A stretch of DNA of 64,000 nt. Origin: Aureimonas altamirensis (GTDB taxonomy: Bacteria; Pseudomonadota; Alphaproteobacteria; Rhizobiales; Rhizobiaceae). The position numbers and the translations under genes are program-made. The stretch covers positions 209,591 through 273,590 of the forward strand of contig NZ_JAMQCO010000007.1 of the NCBI RefSeq assembly GCF_023702225.1. The letters run 5' to 3'. Position 1 is the stretch's first letter. Each line of letters opens with the position of its first letter. Under the pieces are notes generated by a model. It was not told the DNA's origin. It did not search any database and saw only the letters and a program-made list of their open reading frames with translations. Positions 18,057 through 28,097 of this stretch are shown here, in pieces.

Positions 18057-19585
18057 TTCAGGGTCTCCTTGCGCATGATGGCGCGCATGATCTTTTCCTG
18101 GCTGGCCTCTTCCCTGCCGAAGGCGCCGACGAAACTGCCTTCGTTCATGACGAGGATGCGGTCGCAGATGCCCAGCAGTTCCGGCATCTCGGACGAGATC
18201 ACGATCACCCCCTTGCCGCTGTCGGCAAGGCCGTTGATGATGGAATAGATTTCATATTTCGCGCCGACGTCGATGCCGCGCGTCGGCTCGTCGAGGATCA
18301 GCACTTCCGGCTCGGAGAAGAGCCATTTCGACAGCACCACCTTCTGCTGGTTGCCGCCCGACAGCTTCCCGGCCTCCTGGTAGACGCTGGACGAGCGGAT
18401 ACGCATCTTCTGGCGATAGGTGTTGGCGACCCGCAGTTCCTCGATGTCGTCCAGAACGCCGCGCCGCGATACGCCGCGCAGATGCGCAAGCGTGATGTTC
18501 TTGCGGATATCCTCGTCCAGCAGCAGGCCGAGTTGCTTGCGGTCCTCCGTCACGTAGGCAAGCCCCGCATGGATGGCCGCAGGCACGGTGGACAGGTCCA
18601 CCGGCTTGCCGTGCATGGTGGCGGTGCCCCGGATATTGCGCCCCCACGAGCGGCCGAAGACGCTCATGGCGAATTCCGTCCGCCCCGCGCCCATCAGCCC
18701 CGCGATGCCGAGGATTTCACCGGCGCGCAGGTCCAGGCTCAGGCCCTTGACCGCCTGCCGCCCCGGGTGGAGCGGATCCTCCACCGACCAGTCGCGGATG
18801 GAAAGGATGGTTGGGCCGATCTTCGGCTCGCGCTTGGGGAAACGGCTTTCGAGGTCGCGATCCACCATCTTGCGGATGATCTCGTCTTCCTCGACCGGGC
18901 CGGCATGGCAATCCATGGTGGCGACCGTCCTGCCGTCCCGCAGCACGGTGATGCGGTCGGCCACCTTGGAAATCTCGTTCAGCTTGTGCGAAATCAGGAT
19001 CGAGGAGATGCCCTGCCGCCGGAACTCCGTCAGAAGCGCCAGCAGCGCATCGGAGTCGGCCTCGTTCAGGCTGGCGGTCGGCTCGTCGAGGATCAGCAGC
19101 TTGACTTCCTTCGACAGCGCCTTGGCGATCTCGACCAACTGCTGCTTGCCGACGCCGAGATCGGCGATCCTGGTATCGGGGTTCTCCTTCAGGCCCACCT
19201 TGCGCAGCAGCTCGCGGGAGCGCTCGAAGACGGCCGATCGGTCGATCACGCCCAGCCGCGTCGGCGCATTGCCGAGAAAGATGTTCTCGGCGATCGACAT
19301 CAGGGGGATCAAGGCGAGTTCCTGATGGATGATGATGATGCCGAGCGCCTCGGAATCGTTCACCGTGCGGAAGCTGCGCTCTTCCCCTTCGAAGAGGATC
19401 TGCCCGTCGTAGCTTCCGTGCGGGTAGACGCCCGACAGCACCTTCATCAGGGTGGACTTGCCGGCGCCGTTCTCGCCGACGACCGCATGGATCTCGGCGG
19501 GTTGCACCGCGAGGTTCACCTCCGACAGGGCCCTGACCCCGGTGAAGGATTTGGAGATGCCCCGCATTTCCAGAATGGCGTTCAT
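18053..19585 (-). CDS. gguA: Sugar ABC transporter ATP-binding protein with two nucleotide-binding domains (GguA-like)
   Basis: 510 residues from ATG 19585 ([14 protein letters not shown]). Two tandem ABC domains are seen. The first has Walker [10 protein letters not shown], signature-region [15 protein letters not shown] and Walker [12 protein letters not shown]. The second has a degenerate Walker A ([15 protein letters not shown]), as usual in the RbsA/XylG/MglA group, and [16 protein letters not shown] plus [13 protein letters not shown]. It powers uptake through the GguB-like permease. Confidence 0.9.
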   Translation of the reverse strand: MNAILEMRGISKSFTGVRALSEVNLAVQPAEIHAVVGENGAGKSTLMKVLSGVYPHGSYDGQILFEGEERSFRTVNDSEALGIIIIHQELALIPLMSIAENIFLGNAPTRLGVIDRSAVFERSRELLRKVGLKENPDTRIADLGVGKQQLVEIAKALSKEVKLLILDEPTASLNEADSDALLALLTEFRRQGISSILISHKLNEISKVADRITVLRDGRTVATMDCHAGPVEEDEIIRKMVDRDLESRFPKREPKIGPTILSIRDWSVEDPLHPGRQAVKGLSLDLRAGEILGIAGLMGAGRTEFAMSVFGRSWGRNIRGTATMHGKPVDLSTVPAAIHAGLAYVTEDRKQLGLLLDEDIRKNITLAHLRGVSRRGVLDDIEELRVANTYRQKMRIRSSSVYQEAGKLSGGNQQKVVLSKWLFSEPEVLILDEPTRGIDVGAKYEIYSIINGLADSGKGVIVISSEMPELLGICDRILVMNEGSFVGAFGREEASQEKIMRAIMRKETLK

Positions 19586-19625
19586 GTGCGCCTCCAACGG
19601 CCTTGCCGATACCGCAGACGAAAGG

Positions 19626-19645
19626 GGGCGCCGTCGCCGGCGCCC
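19626..19645 (-). terminator. Intercistronic hairpin after chvE
   Basis: A 7-base perfect stem (GGGCGCC/GGCGCCC, 6-base loop) begins 10 bases past the binding-protein stop. In the transcript it is followed by CCTTTC, so termination would be partial at most. Such hairpins behind binding-protein genes often stabilise the upstream message, giving an excess of binding protein over membrane subunits. Confidence 0.45.
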
Positions 19646-19654
19646 AATCCATTC

Positions 19655-20716
19655 CTACTGGAGCTGATCTTCGGTGTAGTAGCCGCTGTCGACCAGAATT
19701 TCCTTCCAGTTGTCCCTGGTCACCACCACGGGCTTCAGGAGATAGGATGGCACGACCTTGACGCCGTTGTCGTAGGTCTCGGTATCGTTGACCTGCGGTT
19801 CCGTGCCGTTGCTGACCGCATCGACCATGTCGGCCGTCACGCGTGCGAGTTCGCGCGTGTCCTTGAAGATGGTCGATGTCTGTTCCCCGGCCAGGATCGA
19901 CTTGATCGACTGCACCTCGGCGTCCTGCCCGGTCACGATCGGCATCTTCATGTCGGCCGAGCCGTAGCCGACGCCCTTCAGCGACGACAGGATGCCGATC
20001 GACAGGCCGTCATAGGGCGACAGCACGGCATCGACCCGCTTGTCGGTGTAGAAGGCGGACAGGATGTTGTCCATGCGCGCCTGCGCGACGGCCGGATCCC
20101 AGCGCAGGGTGGAGACCTTGTCCATGCCCGTCTGCCCGGAGGCGACGTTGAGCTTGCCGCTGTCGATATAGGGCTGCAGCACGCTCATCGCGCCATCGTA
20201 GAAGAAGTAGGCGTTGTTGTCGTCCGGCGAGCCGCCGAACAGCTCGACGTTGAACGGCCCTTCCTGGTTGGCCAGGTCGAGGCTGTCGACGATGGAGGTT
20301 GCCTGCAGGACGCCGACCTGGAAATTATCGAAGGTCGCGTAGTAGTCGACATTCGGCGTATCGCGGATCAACCGGTCGTAGGCGATTGTCTTGACGTCCA
20401 TGTCGGCGGCCTGCTGCAGCACGTCCGACAGGGTGGTGCCGTCGATCGAGGCGATCACCAGCACCTTGGCGCCCTTCACCACCATGTTCTCGACCTGCGA
20501 GAGCTGGTTGGGGATGTCGTCCTCGGCGTACTGCATGTCGGTCTCGTAGCCGCGCTCCTGCAGGATCTTCGACATGTTGTTGCCGTCGTCGATCCAGCGC
20601 GCCGACGACTTCGTCGGCATCGCGATGCCGACGAGCCCCTTGTCCTGCGCGCCGGCCGGCAGCACCATCGCCGCCCCGAGGGCGAGCGCGGCGGCCCATT
20701 TCATGAAACTCTTCAT
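19655..20716 (-). CDS. chvE: Periplasmic sugar-binding protein (ChvE-like)
   Basis: 353 residues from ATG 20716, with a signal peptide (about 1-24, ending PAGA). The mature start [22 protein letters not shown] and [20 protein letters not shown] are typical of the ChvE/multiple sugar-binding group, which binds galactose, arabinose and glucose. In Agrobacterium ChvE also presents sugars to VirA; nothing here suggests that role. Its message is bracketed by hairpins (20768-20816 upstream, 19626-19645 downstream), unlike the neighbouring junctions. Confidence 0.9.
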   Translation of the reverse strand: MKSFMKWAAALALGAAMVLPAGAQDKGLVGIAMPTKSSARWIDDGNNMSKILQERGYETDMQYAEDDIPNQLSQVENMVVKGAKVLVIASIDGTTLSDVLQQAADMDVKTIAYDRLIRDTPNVDYYATFDNFQVGVLQATSIVDSLDLANQEGPFNVELFGGSPDDNNAYFFYDGAMSVLQPYIDSGKLNVASGQTGMDKVSTLRWDPAVAQARMDNILSAFYTDKRVDAVLSPYDGLSIGILSSLKGVGYGSADMKMPIVTGQDAEVQSIKSILAGEQTSTIFKDTRELARVTADMVDAVSNGTEPQVNDTETYDNGVKVVPSYLLKPVVVTRDNWKEILVDSGYYTEDQLQ

Positions 20717-20767
20717 TTTCGAAATCCTCCCAAGGCGGCCGCACCATGCGGACCGCAAGTCGTTCGG

Positions 20768-20816
20768 CACGGCCTCCCCGCCGTGTCAAATCATTCTGCA
20801 TGGCTCCCCGCCATGC
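20768..20816 (-). other. Twin intercistronic hairpins between dgoA and chvE
   Basis: Two separate stems lie in the 110-base gap. GCATGGC/GCCATGC has a 5-base loop (20798-20816), and CACGGC/GCCGTG has a 6-base loop (20768-20785). In the transcript both loops read GGGGA(G). No U-run follows either, so simple termination is unlikely. RNA processing or 5' protection of the chvE message is a reasonable guess. Confidence 0.45.
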
Positions 20817-20826
20817 GGGCGCCGGC

Positions 20827-21471
20827 CTAGCCGGTGCCGAATACCGCGTCGTAGGCCGCTATGGCCGCCTTGGCCCGAGCCGCCACCTCGGCAGTCGACA
20901 GGCCGGGCTTGTACAGGCTGGAGCCCAGGCCGAACACCCTGATGCCGTAGCCGGCATAGGCCTGGAAATCGCCGTCCGAGACACCGCCGACCGCCCCCAG
21001 GATCGCTTCCTTCGGCAATACCGCCGAAATTGCCGCGATACCGGCGGGGCCGAGCACGCTGGCTGGAAAGAACTTGAGCGCCACGGCCCCGGCATGCCAG
21101 GCCGCCAGCGCCTCGGTCGGGGTAAAGACGCCGGGCATCGTGACCATCCCCTGCTCTGCCGCGCGCGCGATGACGGCCGGGTCGACGTTGGGGCTGACCA
21201 TCAGCCGTCCGCCCACATGCGCCAGCCGGTCGACATCCTCGACGCTCAGTACCGTGCCGGCGCCCACATAGTGGGTCCGGGGCGCAAGGCGCACCGCCGC
21301 CTCGATGGATCGGAACGGAGCCGGCGAATTCAACGGGATCTCGATGGCCTCGAAGCCGGCCTCCACCAGCGCACCGACGACCGGCTCCACCTCGTCGATG
21401 GTGATGCCGCGCAGGATCGCCACAAGCGAACGGCGGAAGGAAGGCCAGGCGATGCGCTCGGAACCGCTCAT
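20827..21471 (-). CDS. dgoA: 2-dehydro-3-deoxy-6-phosphogalactonate aldolase
   Basis: Splits KDPGal into pyruvate and glyceraldehyde-3-phosphate, the last step of oxidative galactose breakdown. 214 residues from ATG 21471, whose ATGA overlaps the dgoK stop. KDPG/KDPGal aldolase motifs are present: LVAILRGITIDEV, VGAGTVLSVEDVDRLA and ALKFFPASVLGPAG, with the Schiff-base Lys. The VGGVSDGDFQAY phosphate loop follows. The kinase partner next door favours KDPGal over KDPG. Confidence 0.92.
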   Translation of the reverse strand: MSGSERIAWPSFRRSLVAILRGITIDEVEPVVGALVEAGFEAIEIPLNSPAPFRSIEAAVRLAPRTHYVGAGTVLSVEDVDRLAHVGGRLMVSPNVDPAVIARAAEQGMVTMPGVFTPTEALAAWHAGAVALKFFPASVLGPAGIAAISAVLPKEAILGAVGGVSDGDFQAYAGYGIRVFGLGSSLYKPGLSTAEVAARAKAAIAAYDAVFGTG

Positions 21472-22379
21472 GAATGAATCTCCTGCATGATGATATCGGC
21501 CGCCCGCGACAGCCCGGCGCGCACGCAGCCGTCGGCGTCCATCGGCGGCGCATGGGCGATGTCGAGTGCGGCGAGCGCATCCAGATAGGCCTGTGCACCG
21601 GGCCCTGCACCCAGCGGAACGACCCCGTCGAGGTCTGCGTACAGTGCGCGCGCACCGGCGATCTCGGCCCCGATCAGCAGCCCGGACAACCGCGCAATGC
21701 CATCCGCGGCGGCAATGCCATCGAGCAGCCAGCCGGCGCGCACGCCGAAGGCGGCGTTGGCAAGCCGCTCGGGGGCCTCGAAGCCCGCCCGCACGGCATC
21801 GGCGAAGACCGGGCCCGACGTGTCCGCAAGGGGCGCATCGCCCACCGCCTGCCGCAGCACGGAGGTCGGCGCGGCGCGCAGATGCGCGAAGATCTCGCCC
21901 GTCATGAAGGTCGAGAAGCCGGTCAGGGCACCGGCGTCGAGCCGCGCCCATTTGGTGTGGGTGCCCGGCATCAGCACCAGCCCGTCATCGCGCTTGAGGC
22001 CGAGAAGCTTCGTCTCCTCGCCGCGCATCACGTCCGGATCCGGCCGCCGCTGCGAGACACCGGGCAGAATGAACACGGGGCGGCTGGCGCCCTTCACGCG
22101 GGTTGCGCGCCCCGCCACGTCGCTCAACGCCACCGGCGCATCGAGATAGGGCGCTTCGAGCCAGCCGTTGCGCGCGCCGACCATGCCGCACAGGATGGCG
22201 GGCACGTCGGTGTCGATCCCCAGCGCGGCCGCATGGGACTCCAGCACGGCATCGAAATCGCCGGCGCTGGTCAGGCCCTGGCCGCTGCGCCGCTCGGCCA
22301 GGACAGCGCCGTCGGCATCGACCGCCCACAGGCGGAAGCTCGTCGTACCCCAGTCCACGAGAAGATTTCGGGCGCGCAT
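21468..22379 (-). CDS. dgoK: 2-dehydro-3-deoxygalactonokinase
   Basis: Phosphorylates 2-keto-3-deoxy-D-galactonate with ATP. 303 residues from ATG 22379. The N-terminal LLVDWGTTSFRLWAVD is the phosphate-1 motif of the ASKHA-fold DgoK family, and MPGTHTKWARLDAGALTGFSTFMTGE is the conserved central block. Length is normal. It overlaps dgoA by 4 bases and follows the SMP-30 lactonase after 11 bases. Confidence 0.92.
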   Translation of the reverse strand: MRARNLLVDWGTTSFRLWAVDADGAVLAERRSGQGLTSAGDFDAVLESHAAALGIDTDVPAILCGMVGARNGWLEAPYLDAPVALSDVAGRATRVKGASRPVFILPGVSQRRPDPDVMRGEETKLLGLKRDDGLVLMPGTHTKWARLDAGALTGFSTFMTGEIFAHLRAAPTSVLRQAVGDAPLADTSGPVFADAVRAGFEAPERLANAAFGVRAGWLLDGIAAADGIARLSGLLIGAEIAGARALYADLDGVVPLGAGPGAQAYLDALAALDIAHAPPMDADGCVRAGLSRAADIIMQEIHS

Positions 22380-22390
22380 CGCCTGCCGCC

Positions 22391-23269
22391 TCACGCGAAG
22401 GGTCTTGCGGCCGGCCAGGGTAGGCCGCGCACGCCCGGATCGAACAGGAACGTGTTGCCATGGGCCGGTTCGGCGGCCTTGCGCGCATCGCCCATGCCCT
22501 GCCAGGCGCTCGTCGCGACCATCCGGTCCAGACGGTCGCCCACGAAACCCGGGCACGAGATGTTGGTGGCCGGCAGGGATACCCGCTTCAGGACATCGCC
22601 GGCCGGGCTGTAGGCCTCCACGCAGGAACCGCCCCAGTGGGCCACCCAGATCGCCCCGTCGGCATCGACCACGGCTCCATCGAGTGCCCCCTGGCCGTCG
22701 TGACGCCGCAGGACGGACGGCTCGCCCACCGGCAGGCCGGTGTCCGGGTTGATGGCCACGCGCATCAGTTCGCCGACATCGCTGTCGACGAAATAGGCGG
22801 TGCCGCCGTCCGGCGAAAAGCAGATGGCGTTGGGTATGGTGATGTCCGCGAAAAGCCGCACCGCGCGCCCGCCGCCATACCAGTAGATGGAGCCGGCGCC
22901 CTTCTCGGCATTGCGGCCCATCGTGCCGATCCACAACGCGCCGCTCTGGTGGACGCGCCCGTCATTGGAGCGGTTCCCCGGCTTGTCGGCCTCGAGCGGC
23001 AGGAGCTTCTCGAAGGCGCCGTCCGCAGCGTTGCGGACGAACAACCCTTCATCGGCCGCGACCAACTGGCGGTCGCCGTCGATCTCGGCGATTACCGAGG
23101 CCATGAAGGGCAGGCGATGCTGCACGGTGTCGCCATCGTCCAGCCGATGCTCGAACAGCACCTTCTCGACGATGTCGAACCAGCAGACGCGCTGCGCCTG
23201 CGGCAGCCACGCCACCCCTTCGCCGAGATGGCAATGGACATCCGAGATGATGGCGACGGTCGCTTCCAT
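22391..23269 (-). CDS. SMP-30/gluconolactonase-family lactonase
   Basis: 292 residues of the six-bladed SMP-30 propeller: LGEGVAWLPQAQRVCWFDI carries the metal-binding Glu, RSNDGRVHQSGALWIGTM the Asn, and FVDSDVGE a further acidic site. In this operon it would hydrolyse the galactonolactone produced by the sugar dehydrogenase to the free aldonate. The family also contains other lactonases, so specificity is inferred from context. Confidence 0.88.
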   Translation of the reverse strand: MEATVAIISDVHCHLGEGVAWLPQAQRVCWFDIVEKVLFEHRLDDGDTVQHRLPFMASVIAEIDGDRQLVAADEGLFVRNAADGAFEKLLPLEADKPGNRSNDGRVHQSGALWIGTMGRNAEKGAGSIYWYGGGRAVRLFADITIPNAICFSPDGGTAYFVDSDVGELMRVAINPDTGLPVGEPSVLRRHDGQGALDGAVVDADGAIWVAHWGGSCVEAYSPAGDVLKRVSLPATNISCPGFVGDRLDRMVATSAWQGMGDARKAAEPAHGNTFLFDPGVRGLPWPAARPFA

Positions 23270-23290
23270 GGACGGCCTTTCTGGTATGGG

Positions 23291-25099
23291 TCAGTGGTTG
23301 TCGCGCGGCAGGCCTTTGGTCTGCGCGATACGCTGGTAGCGTACGGCAGGCTCCAGCACCGCGCCACTTTCCATCTGGCCGACGATGCCGCGCTGGATTT
23401 CCTGCCAGGGCGTCTGATGGCCGGGGAAATGGAAGCCCCCATCCGCGGCCAGCGCCTTGTACCGCTCGGCCAGTTCCGCATCGTCGATCAGGATGTCGGC
23501 CGTGCCCTTTTCGAGATCGATACGCACGCGGTCGCCCGTCTTCAGCACCGCGAGCCCGCCCCCGGCCGCCGCTTCGGGAGAGGCGTTGAGGATCGAGGGG
23601 GAGCCGGACGTGCCGGACTGGCGTCCGTCGCCGACGCAGGCGAGCGAGGTGATGCCCTTCTTGATGAGGTAGTCCGGAGCGCGCATGTTCACCACCTCGG
23701 CCGCGCCGGGATAACCGATCGGCCCCGCCCCGCGCATGAACAGCACTGTATGCTCGTCGATGCCGAGGGCCGGATCGTCGATGCGATGGTGGTAATCCTC
23801 GGGTCCGTCGAACACGACCGCGCGCCCTTCGAAGGCATTCGGATCGCTGGGGTCCGAAAGATAGCGGTCGCGGAACTCGGGCGAGATGACGCTGGTCTTC
23901 ATGATCGCGGACGAGAACAGATTGCCCTTCAGTACGATGAAGCCGGCCTCCGGCTTCAGCGGCTGGCCGTAGGGGCGGATCACCTTGTCGTCCTCTATGA
24001 TGGCGCCGCGGCAATTGTCGCCGATGGTGCGCCCGTTGACGGTCATCGCGTCCTCGTTGATGAGGCCTTCACCCATCAGCTGGTTGACGACGGCCGGCAC
24101 CCCGCCGGCATGGTAATAATCCTCGGCCAGGTATTCGCCCGCGGGCTGCAGGTTCACCAGCAGCGGAATTTCGTGGCCGTATGTCTGCCAGTCGTCGATC
24201 GTCAGTTCCACGCCCATGTGCCGCGCCAGCGCGTTCAGGTGGATCGGCGCGTTGGTCGAGCCGCCGATGGCCGAATTGACCCGGATGGCGTTGATGAAGG
24301 CGTCGCGCGTCAGGATGTCGGACGGCTTCATGTCTTCGCGCACCATGTCCACGATGCGCAGGCCGGTACGGTACGAAACCTCCTGCCGGTCGCGGTAGGG
24401 CGCCGGGATCGCCGCCGAGCCGGGAAGCTGCATGCCCAGCGCCTCGGCCAGCGAATTCATGGTGGAGGCCGTGCCCATCGTATTGCAGTAGCCGGTCGAC
24501 GGCGCGGAGGACGCCACCAGCTTGACGAAGCCCTGGTAGTCGATCTCGCCCTTCGCCATCAGTTCGCGGGCGCGCCACACGATGGTGCCGGAACCGGTCC
24601 GCTCGCCGCGGAACCAGCCGTTCAGCATCGGGCCCACCGACAGGGCGATGGCGGGAATGTTCACCGTCGCCGCCGCCATCAGGCAGGCAGGCGTCGTCTT
24701 GTCGCAACCGATGGTCAGCACTACGCCGTCCAGCGGATACCCGTAGAGGATCTCGACGAGACCGAGATAGGCGAGGTTGCGGTCGAGCCCGGCGGTGGGA
24801 CGCTTGCCCGTTTCCTGGATGGGATGCACCGGAAACTCGATGGCGATGCCGCCGGCCTCACGGATTCCCTCGCGCACGCGCTGGGCCAGCTCGATATGGT
24901 GCCGGTTGCAGGGCGACAGGTCCGAACCGGTCTGCGCGATGCCGATGATCGGCTTGCCGGACTGCAGCTCTTCCTGGCTGAGGCCGAAATTCATGTAACG
25001 CTCCAGGTAGAGCGCCGTCATGTCGGCATTCATCGGGTTGTCGAACCAGGCGCGCGAGCGCAGCGTGTTCGGGGCGGTGGGCGTCAGTTCCTTGCTCAT
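23291..25099 (-). CDS. IlvD/Edd-family aldonate dehydratase (arabinonate/galactonate dehydratase)
   Basis: 602 residues. The cluster-binding cysteines of the IlvD/Edd family are visible in [25 protein letters not shown] and [16 protein letters not shown], consistent with a [2Fe-2S] enzyme. Family members of this length dehydrate L-arabinonate, D-galactonate and D-fuconate to 2-keto-3-deoxy acids. Here it fills the galactonate-dehydratase step, in place of the enolase-type DgoD used by enterobacteria. If arabinose is also imported, the same enzyme could serve both sugars. Confidence 0.88.
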   Translation of the reverse strand: MSKELTPTAPNTLRSRAWFDNPMNADMTALYLERYMNFGLSQEELQSGKPIIGIAQTGSDLSPCNRHHIELAQRVREGIREAGGIAIEFPVHPIQETGKRPTAGLDRNLAYLGLVEILYGYPLDGVVLTIGCDKTTPACLMAAATVNIPAIALSVGPMLNGWFRGERTGSGTIVWRARELMAKGEIDYQGFVKLVASSAPSTGYCNTMGTASTMNSLAEALGMQLPGSAAIPAPYRDRQEVSYRTGLRIVDMVREDMKPSDILTRDAFINAIRVNSAIGGSTNAPIHLNALARHMGVELTIDDWQTYGHEIPLLVNLQPAGEYLAEDYYHAGGVPAVVNQLMGEGLINEDAMTVNGRTIGDNCRGAIIEDDKVIRPYGQPLKPEAGFIVLKGNLFSSAIMKTSVISPEFRDRYLSDPSDPNAFEGRAVVFDGPEDYHHRIDDPALGIDEHTVLFMRGAGPIGYPGAAEVVNMRAPDYLIKKGITSLACVGDGRQSGTSGSPSILNASPEAAAGGGLAVLKTGDRVRIDLEKGTADILIDDAELAERYKALAADGGFHFPGHQTPWQEIQRGIVGQMESGAVLEPAVRYQRIAQTKGLPRDNH

Positions 25100-25138
25100 C
25101 TTGGGTCCAGCTTTCCTGCCAGTCGTTCTTCTGTTCTG

Positions 25139-26194
25139 TCACTGCACGCCGAAGGCGTAGCGGATCGTATGTCGGTACGTGGCGCCGGCGGGCAGCATCA
25201 CCCCCGGGAAGCCGTCATGGTTGGGGCTGTCCGGCCAGGATTGCGGCTCCAGGCACAGGCCGGCGTGGCGGCCGTAGCGCACCCCGCCCTTGCCGTACGC
25301 GCTGCCGTCCAGGAACTGCCCGGTGTAGAATTGCAGGCCGGGCGCATCCGAATAGATCGACAGGGTCCGTCCGCTGGACGGCGCGTGCAACTGTGCCAGC
25401 AGCCGGGACTCGCCAGTGTCGGAGAAGCAGAAATTATGGTCGTAGCCACCCGTCAGGGCGATCTGCGGATCGGCCGTATCCATCTTCTCGCCGATCACGC
25501 CGCCGCCCCGGAAGTCGAAGACGGTGCCGGCGACGTCCATTGGTCCACCGATCGGCAGGGACGCCCCGTCGATGGGAAGCACGGTTTCGGCGCCGACGCG
25601 CAGGACATGACCGAGGATCGTATCCGCGCATCCTGCGCCCGCAAGGTTGAAGTAGCTGTGCCCGCTGAGGTTGACCGGCGATGGCTCCGACACCGTCGCC
25701 GACAGGTCCAGCGTCAGTTCTCCCGGCGCCGGGATCGAATAGCGGGCACGGGCGGAAACCGCGCCGGGAAAGCCGTCGACGCCCTCGCCGAGATCGAGCG
25801 TCAGTTCGACGAAGGGGCCCCCATCCTCGCCGAATTCGGCAAGCGACCAGACATGCGTATCGAACCCGGCCGGCCCGCCATGCAGGCAGTTTTGGCCGTC
25901 ATTGGCAGGCAGTGCCACGAAGGCTCCGGACGCGTCGCGATAACCCTTGCCGATGCGGTTGGCGTAGCGCCCCACCACCGCGCCGAAGAAGCGGCGCTCG
26001 TCCAGGTAGGCGTCGATCGTGGCGCCGCCAAGCACCACGTCGTCGAGCGCACCGTCGCGCCCCGGCACGAACAGGGAGTGCAGCGAAGCGCCGTAGGAAA
26101 TTACCGTGGCCGACAGGCCATGGCCGTCCAGTACGAAGCGGTCCACCGCACGCCCGTCGGGCATCGGCCCGAATTCATCGCGACGCACGCTCAC
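25139..26194 (-). CDS. galM: Aldose 1-epimerase (mutarotase)
   Basis: Interconverts alpha and beta anomers of galactose so the dehydrogenase receives its preferred form. 351 residues with the GalM landmarks GRYANRIGKG, NDGQNCLHGGPAGFD and VNLSGHSYFNLAG (catalytic His region). The C-terminal LQFYTGQFLDG precedes the region holding the catalytic Glu. The start overlaps the dehydrogenase stop by 4 bases. Confidence 0.92.
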   Translation of the reverse strand: MSVRRDEFGPMPDGRAVDRFVLDGHGLSATVISYGASLHSLFVPGRDGALDDVVLGGATIDAYLDERRFFGAVVGRYANRIGKGYRDASGAFVALPANDGQNCLHGGPAGFDTHVWSLAEFGEDGGPFVELTLDLGEGVDGFPGAVSARARYSIPAPGELTLDLSATVSEPSPVNLSGHSYFNLAGAGCADTILGHVLRVGAETVLPIDGASLPIGGPMDVAGTVFDFRGGGVIGEKMDTADPQIALTGGYDHNFCFSDTGESRLLAQLHAPSSGRTLSIYSDAPGLQFYTGQFLDGSAYGKGGVRYGRHAGLCLEPQSWPDSPNHDGFPGVMLPAGATYRHTIRYAFGVQ

Positions 26195-27129
26195 GCCGCG
26201 TCCTCGAAGGGCTCGACTTCGATTCGCCGGCCCAGCATGAACGCGTCCGCCACATGGACCAGGGGCGCCAGGTCGACATCGCTCTCGCCCGCCTCGATCA
26301 ACTCGGCGAACCGCTCGTAGATTCCGGCATATTCGGCATCCTCGTCGGCGACGAGCGGGCGCCCGTCCAGCGACAGGGTCTTGCCCCCCTCTCCCATCAG
26401 CAGCCGCCCTTCGTCGGTGTCGACGTCGATATCCCAGCTTTGCGGACCCGTCTGCCGCCAGTCGAGGTCGAACCGGACAGGAACGCCCGCGCCATCGGCG
26501 AACTCAAGTTCGGCGGCGATGGGCGTAGCCCGGTTGGCGGGGAAGGACAGGGCCGCCTGCGTCAGGAAGAAGGGCTGCGGTAGGATGCGCGTCACGATGG
26601 ACAGGGCATTGATGCCCGGATCGAACACGCCGAGTCCGCCCGGCTCCCATATCCATTGCTGGCCGGGGTGCCAATGGCGCACATCCTCCTTCCATGTCAC
26701 CTGGACCGAGCGTATCCGCGCGCCGGCAAGGAAGGCCCGGGCCGGCTCAACCGCGGCCGCGAAACGCGAATGCCATGTCGCGAACAGCGTCACGCCGTTT
26801 TGCCGGGCAAGCTCGACGAGCGGTCCGATTTCGGCCACGGAGGCGCCGGGCGGCTTCTCCAGGAGAACGTGCCGCCCGGCGGAAAGCGCGGCGCGCGCCT
26901 GCGCCTGCCGTCCCTGCGGCGGCGTGCACAGCGAGACGGCGGCGATATCGCCCGCCTCGCGAAGCATCTCGCCGATATCGGTGAAATGGCGTATGGATGG
27001 CAGAGACGCGTTGCGGCTGGCCACCGCAGCCAGTTCGAACGCCGGATTGCCCTGGATGGCGGGGATATGCTGATCTCGCGCGATCTTGCCGAGCCCTGCA
27101 ATGGCGACGCTGATGGGGTGCGAGGGCAT
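26191..27129 (-). CDS. Gfo/Idh/MocA-family sugar dehydrogenase (probable D-galactose 1-dehydrogenase)
   Basis: 312 residues from ATG 27129. The NAD(P)-binding start reads VAIAGLGKIARDQHIPAIQG and the family EKP motif is LLEKPPGA. As first gene of the operon and with the lactonase, dehydratase, kinase and aldolase behind it, it most likely oxidises D-galactose to galactonolactone. Close relatives also oxidise L-arabinose or D-fucose. An in-frame ATG at 27189 is too far into the divergent promoter region to be preferred. Confidence 0.87.
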   Translation of the reverse strand: MPSHPISVAIAGLGKIARDQHIPAIQGNPAFELAAVASRNASLPSIRHFTDIGEMLREAGDIAAVSLCTPPQGRQAQARAALSAGRHVLLEKPPGASVAEIGPLVELARQNGVTLFATWHSRFAAAVEPARAFLAGARIRSVQVTWKEDVRHWHPGQQWIWEPGGLGVFDPGINALSIVTRILPQPFFLTQAALSFPANRATPIAAELEFADGAGVPVRFDLDWRQTGPQSWDIDVDTDEGRLLMGEGGKTLSLDGRPLVADEDAEYAGIYERFAELIEAGESDVDLAPLVHVADAFMLGRRIEVEPFEDAA

Positions 27130-27295
27130 CTTTGACCGTTTCCAATCTTTATTACGTGTGACTAATACTCTTGCAGATTCCAGCGTCAAGCCCCGAAACT
27201 CACGGCACGGGCGCCGTATTTGATGCTATAAATCATACAAATCAATGTTATAGTACCGCAATGGATAGCGCCTTGCGGTTGGGAGACACCGAGAC
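27130..27295. promoter_or_regulatory. Divergent promoter region of the galactose operon and its FadR-type regulator
   Basis: 166 bases with a distinctly AT-rich core at about 27215-27255. Within it TTGAT (27220) faces ATCAA (27241) and TATAA (27227) faces TTATA (27248). These short dyads overlap likely promoter elements for both directions and are candidate sites for the adjacent GntR/FadR protein. Exact operator not determinable by eye. Confidence 0.35.
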
Positions 27296-28054
27296 ATGAG
27301 TCTGTTGCAATCGACCATTGCCGGTCGGTCTCTGCGCACGAGCCACGCGCAGGTCGTCATGGTTCTCGGCCGCGAGATCGTCACAGGCGACAGGCCCGAG
27401 GGTTCCATCCTGCCGGGCGACGCCGAGCTGACCGCCCGTTTCGGAGTATCGCGCACCGTCCTGCGCGAAGCGATGAAGACCCTTGCAGCAAAGCGGCTCG
27501 TCGAGCCGAAGGCGAAGGTGGGGACGCGGGTGCTGAACCGGTCGCAATGGAATTTCTTCGATGCCGACGTTCTGGGATGGCGCTTCGAGTCCGGCGTCGA
27601 CGACACGTTGATCGCCGATCTGGCGGAGATGCGGTTGGCGCTCGAGCCGGCCGCCGCCGCCATGGCCGCGCGGCGCGCCAGCGCCGAGGAGATCGTGGAA
27701 CTGTACGAGATCGCCGGCCGGCTGGATAATCCGGCCCACACGCGCGAAAGCATCGCGAAGGTGGACCTGGAATTCCATCTGGCCGTGGCGCGCGTCTCGC
27801 GCAACCCGTTCATGCGCTCCATCAGCGCCCTGATAGAGGCCGCGCTGGCTGCCGCCTTCCAGCTTTCCTCGCCGGCGTCGAGCACCGAGAAGATCGCCGA
27901 ATGCGCGGCCAACCACCTGCGTATCGTGCGCGCCATCGCCGCCCGCGACGAGCCCGCCGCCCGGCTTGCCATGGAAAACGTCATCCATGTCGGCGTCGCT
28001 CGAACCATGACCGCCTTGCGCACGGATCTGCCGTTGACGGACCTTCAGGCATAA
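27296..28054 (+). CDS. GntR-superfamily transcriptional regulator, FadR subfamily
   Basis: 252 residues: an N-terminal winged helix (about 10-80, GSILPGDAELTARFGVSRTVLREAMKTLAAKRLV) and an all-helical FCD effector domain (about 100-235). The FCD metal/ligand residues lie in LEFHLAVARVSRNPFM and NHLRIVRAIAARDEPAA. FadR-type proteins of this kind usually repress sugar-acid or hexonate catabolic genes. It is divergent from the galactose operon and upstream of the TTT transporter, so it may control both. Confidence 0.88.
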   Translation: MSLLQSTIAGRSLRTSHAQVVMVLGREIVTGDRPEGSILPGDAELTARFGVSRTVLREAMKTLAAKRLVEPKAKVGTRVLNRSQWNFFDADVLGWRFESGVDDTLIADLAEMRLALEPAAAAMAARRASAEEIVELYEIAGRLDNPAHTRESIAKVDLEFHLAVARVSRNPFMRSISALIEAALAAAFQLSSPASSTEKIAECAANHLRIVRAIAARDEPAARLAMENVIHVGVARTMTALRTDLPLTDLQA

Positions 28055-28097
28055 CAAATCCCTATCCCCATGCGGGGGCCTCGCTGCTGGACATTGC

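Noticed and set aside
18038..20830. A 930-codon plus-strand open frame opposite gguA and chvE
   Set aside because: Same reason: fully antisense to clear ABC transporter genes, no motif, low-complexity composition.
22460..26320. A 1286-codon plus-strand open frame across the galactose genes
   Set aside because: It is antisense to six well-recognised genes, lacks any family motif, and its composition (Arg, His, Asp, Gly rich) is that of a shadow frame in GC-rich DNA.
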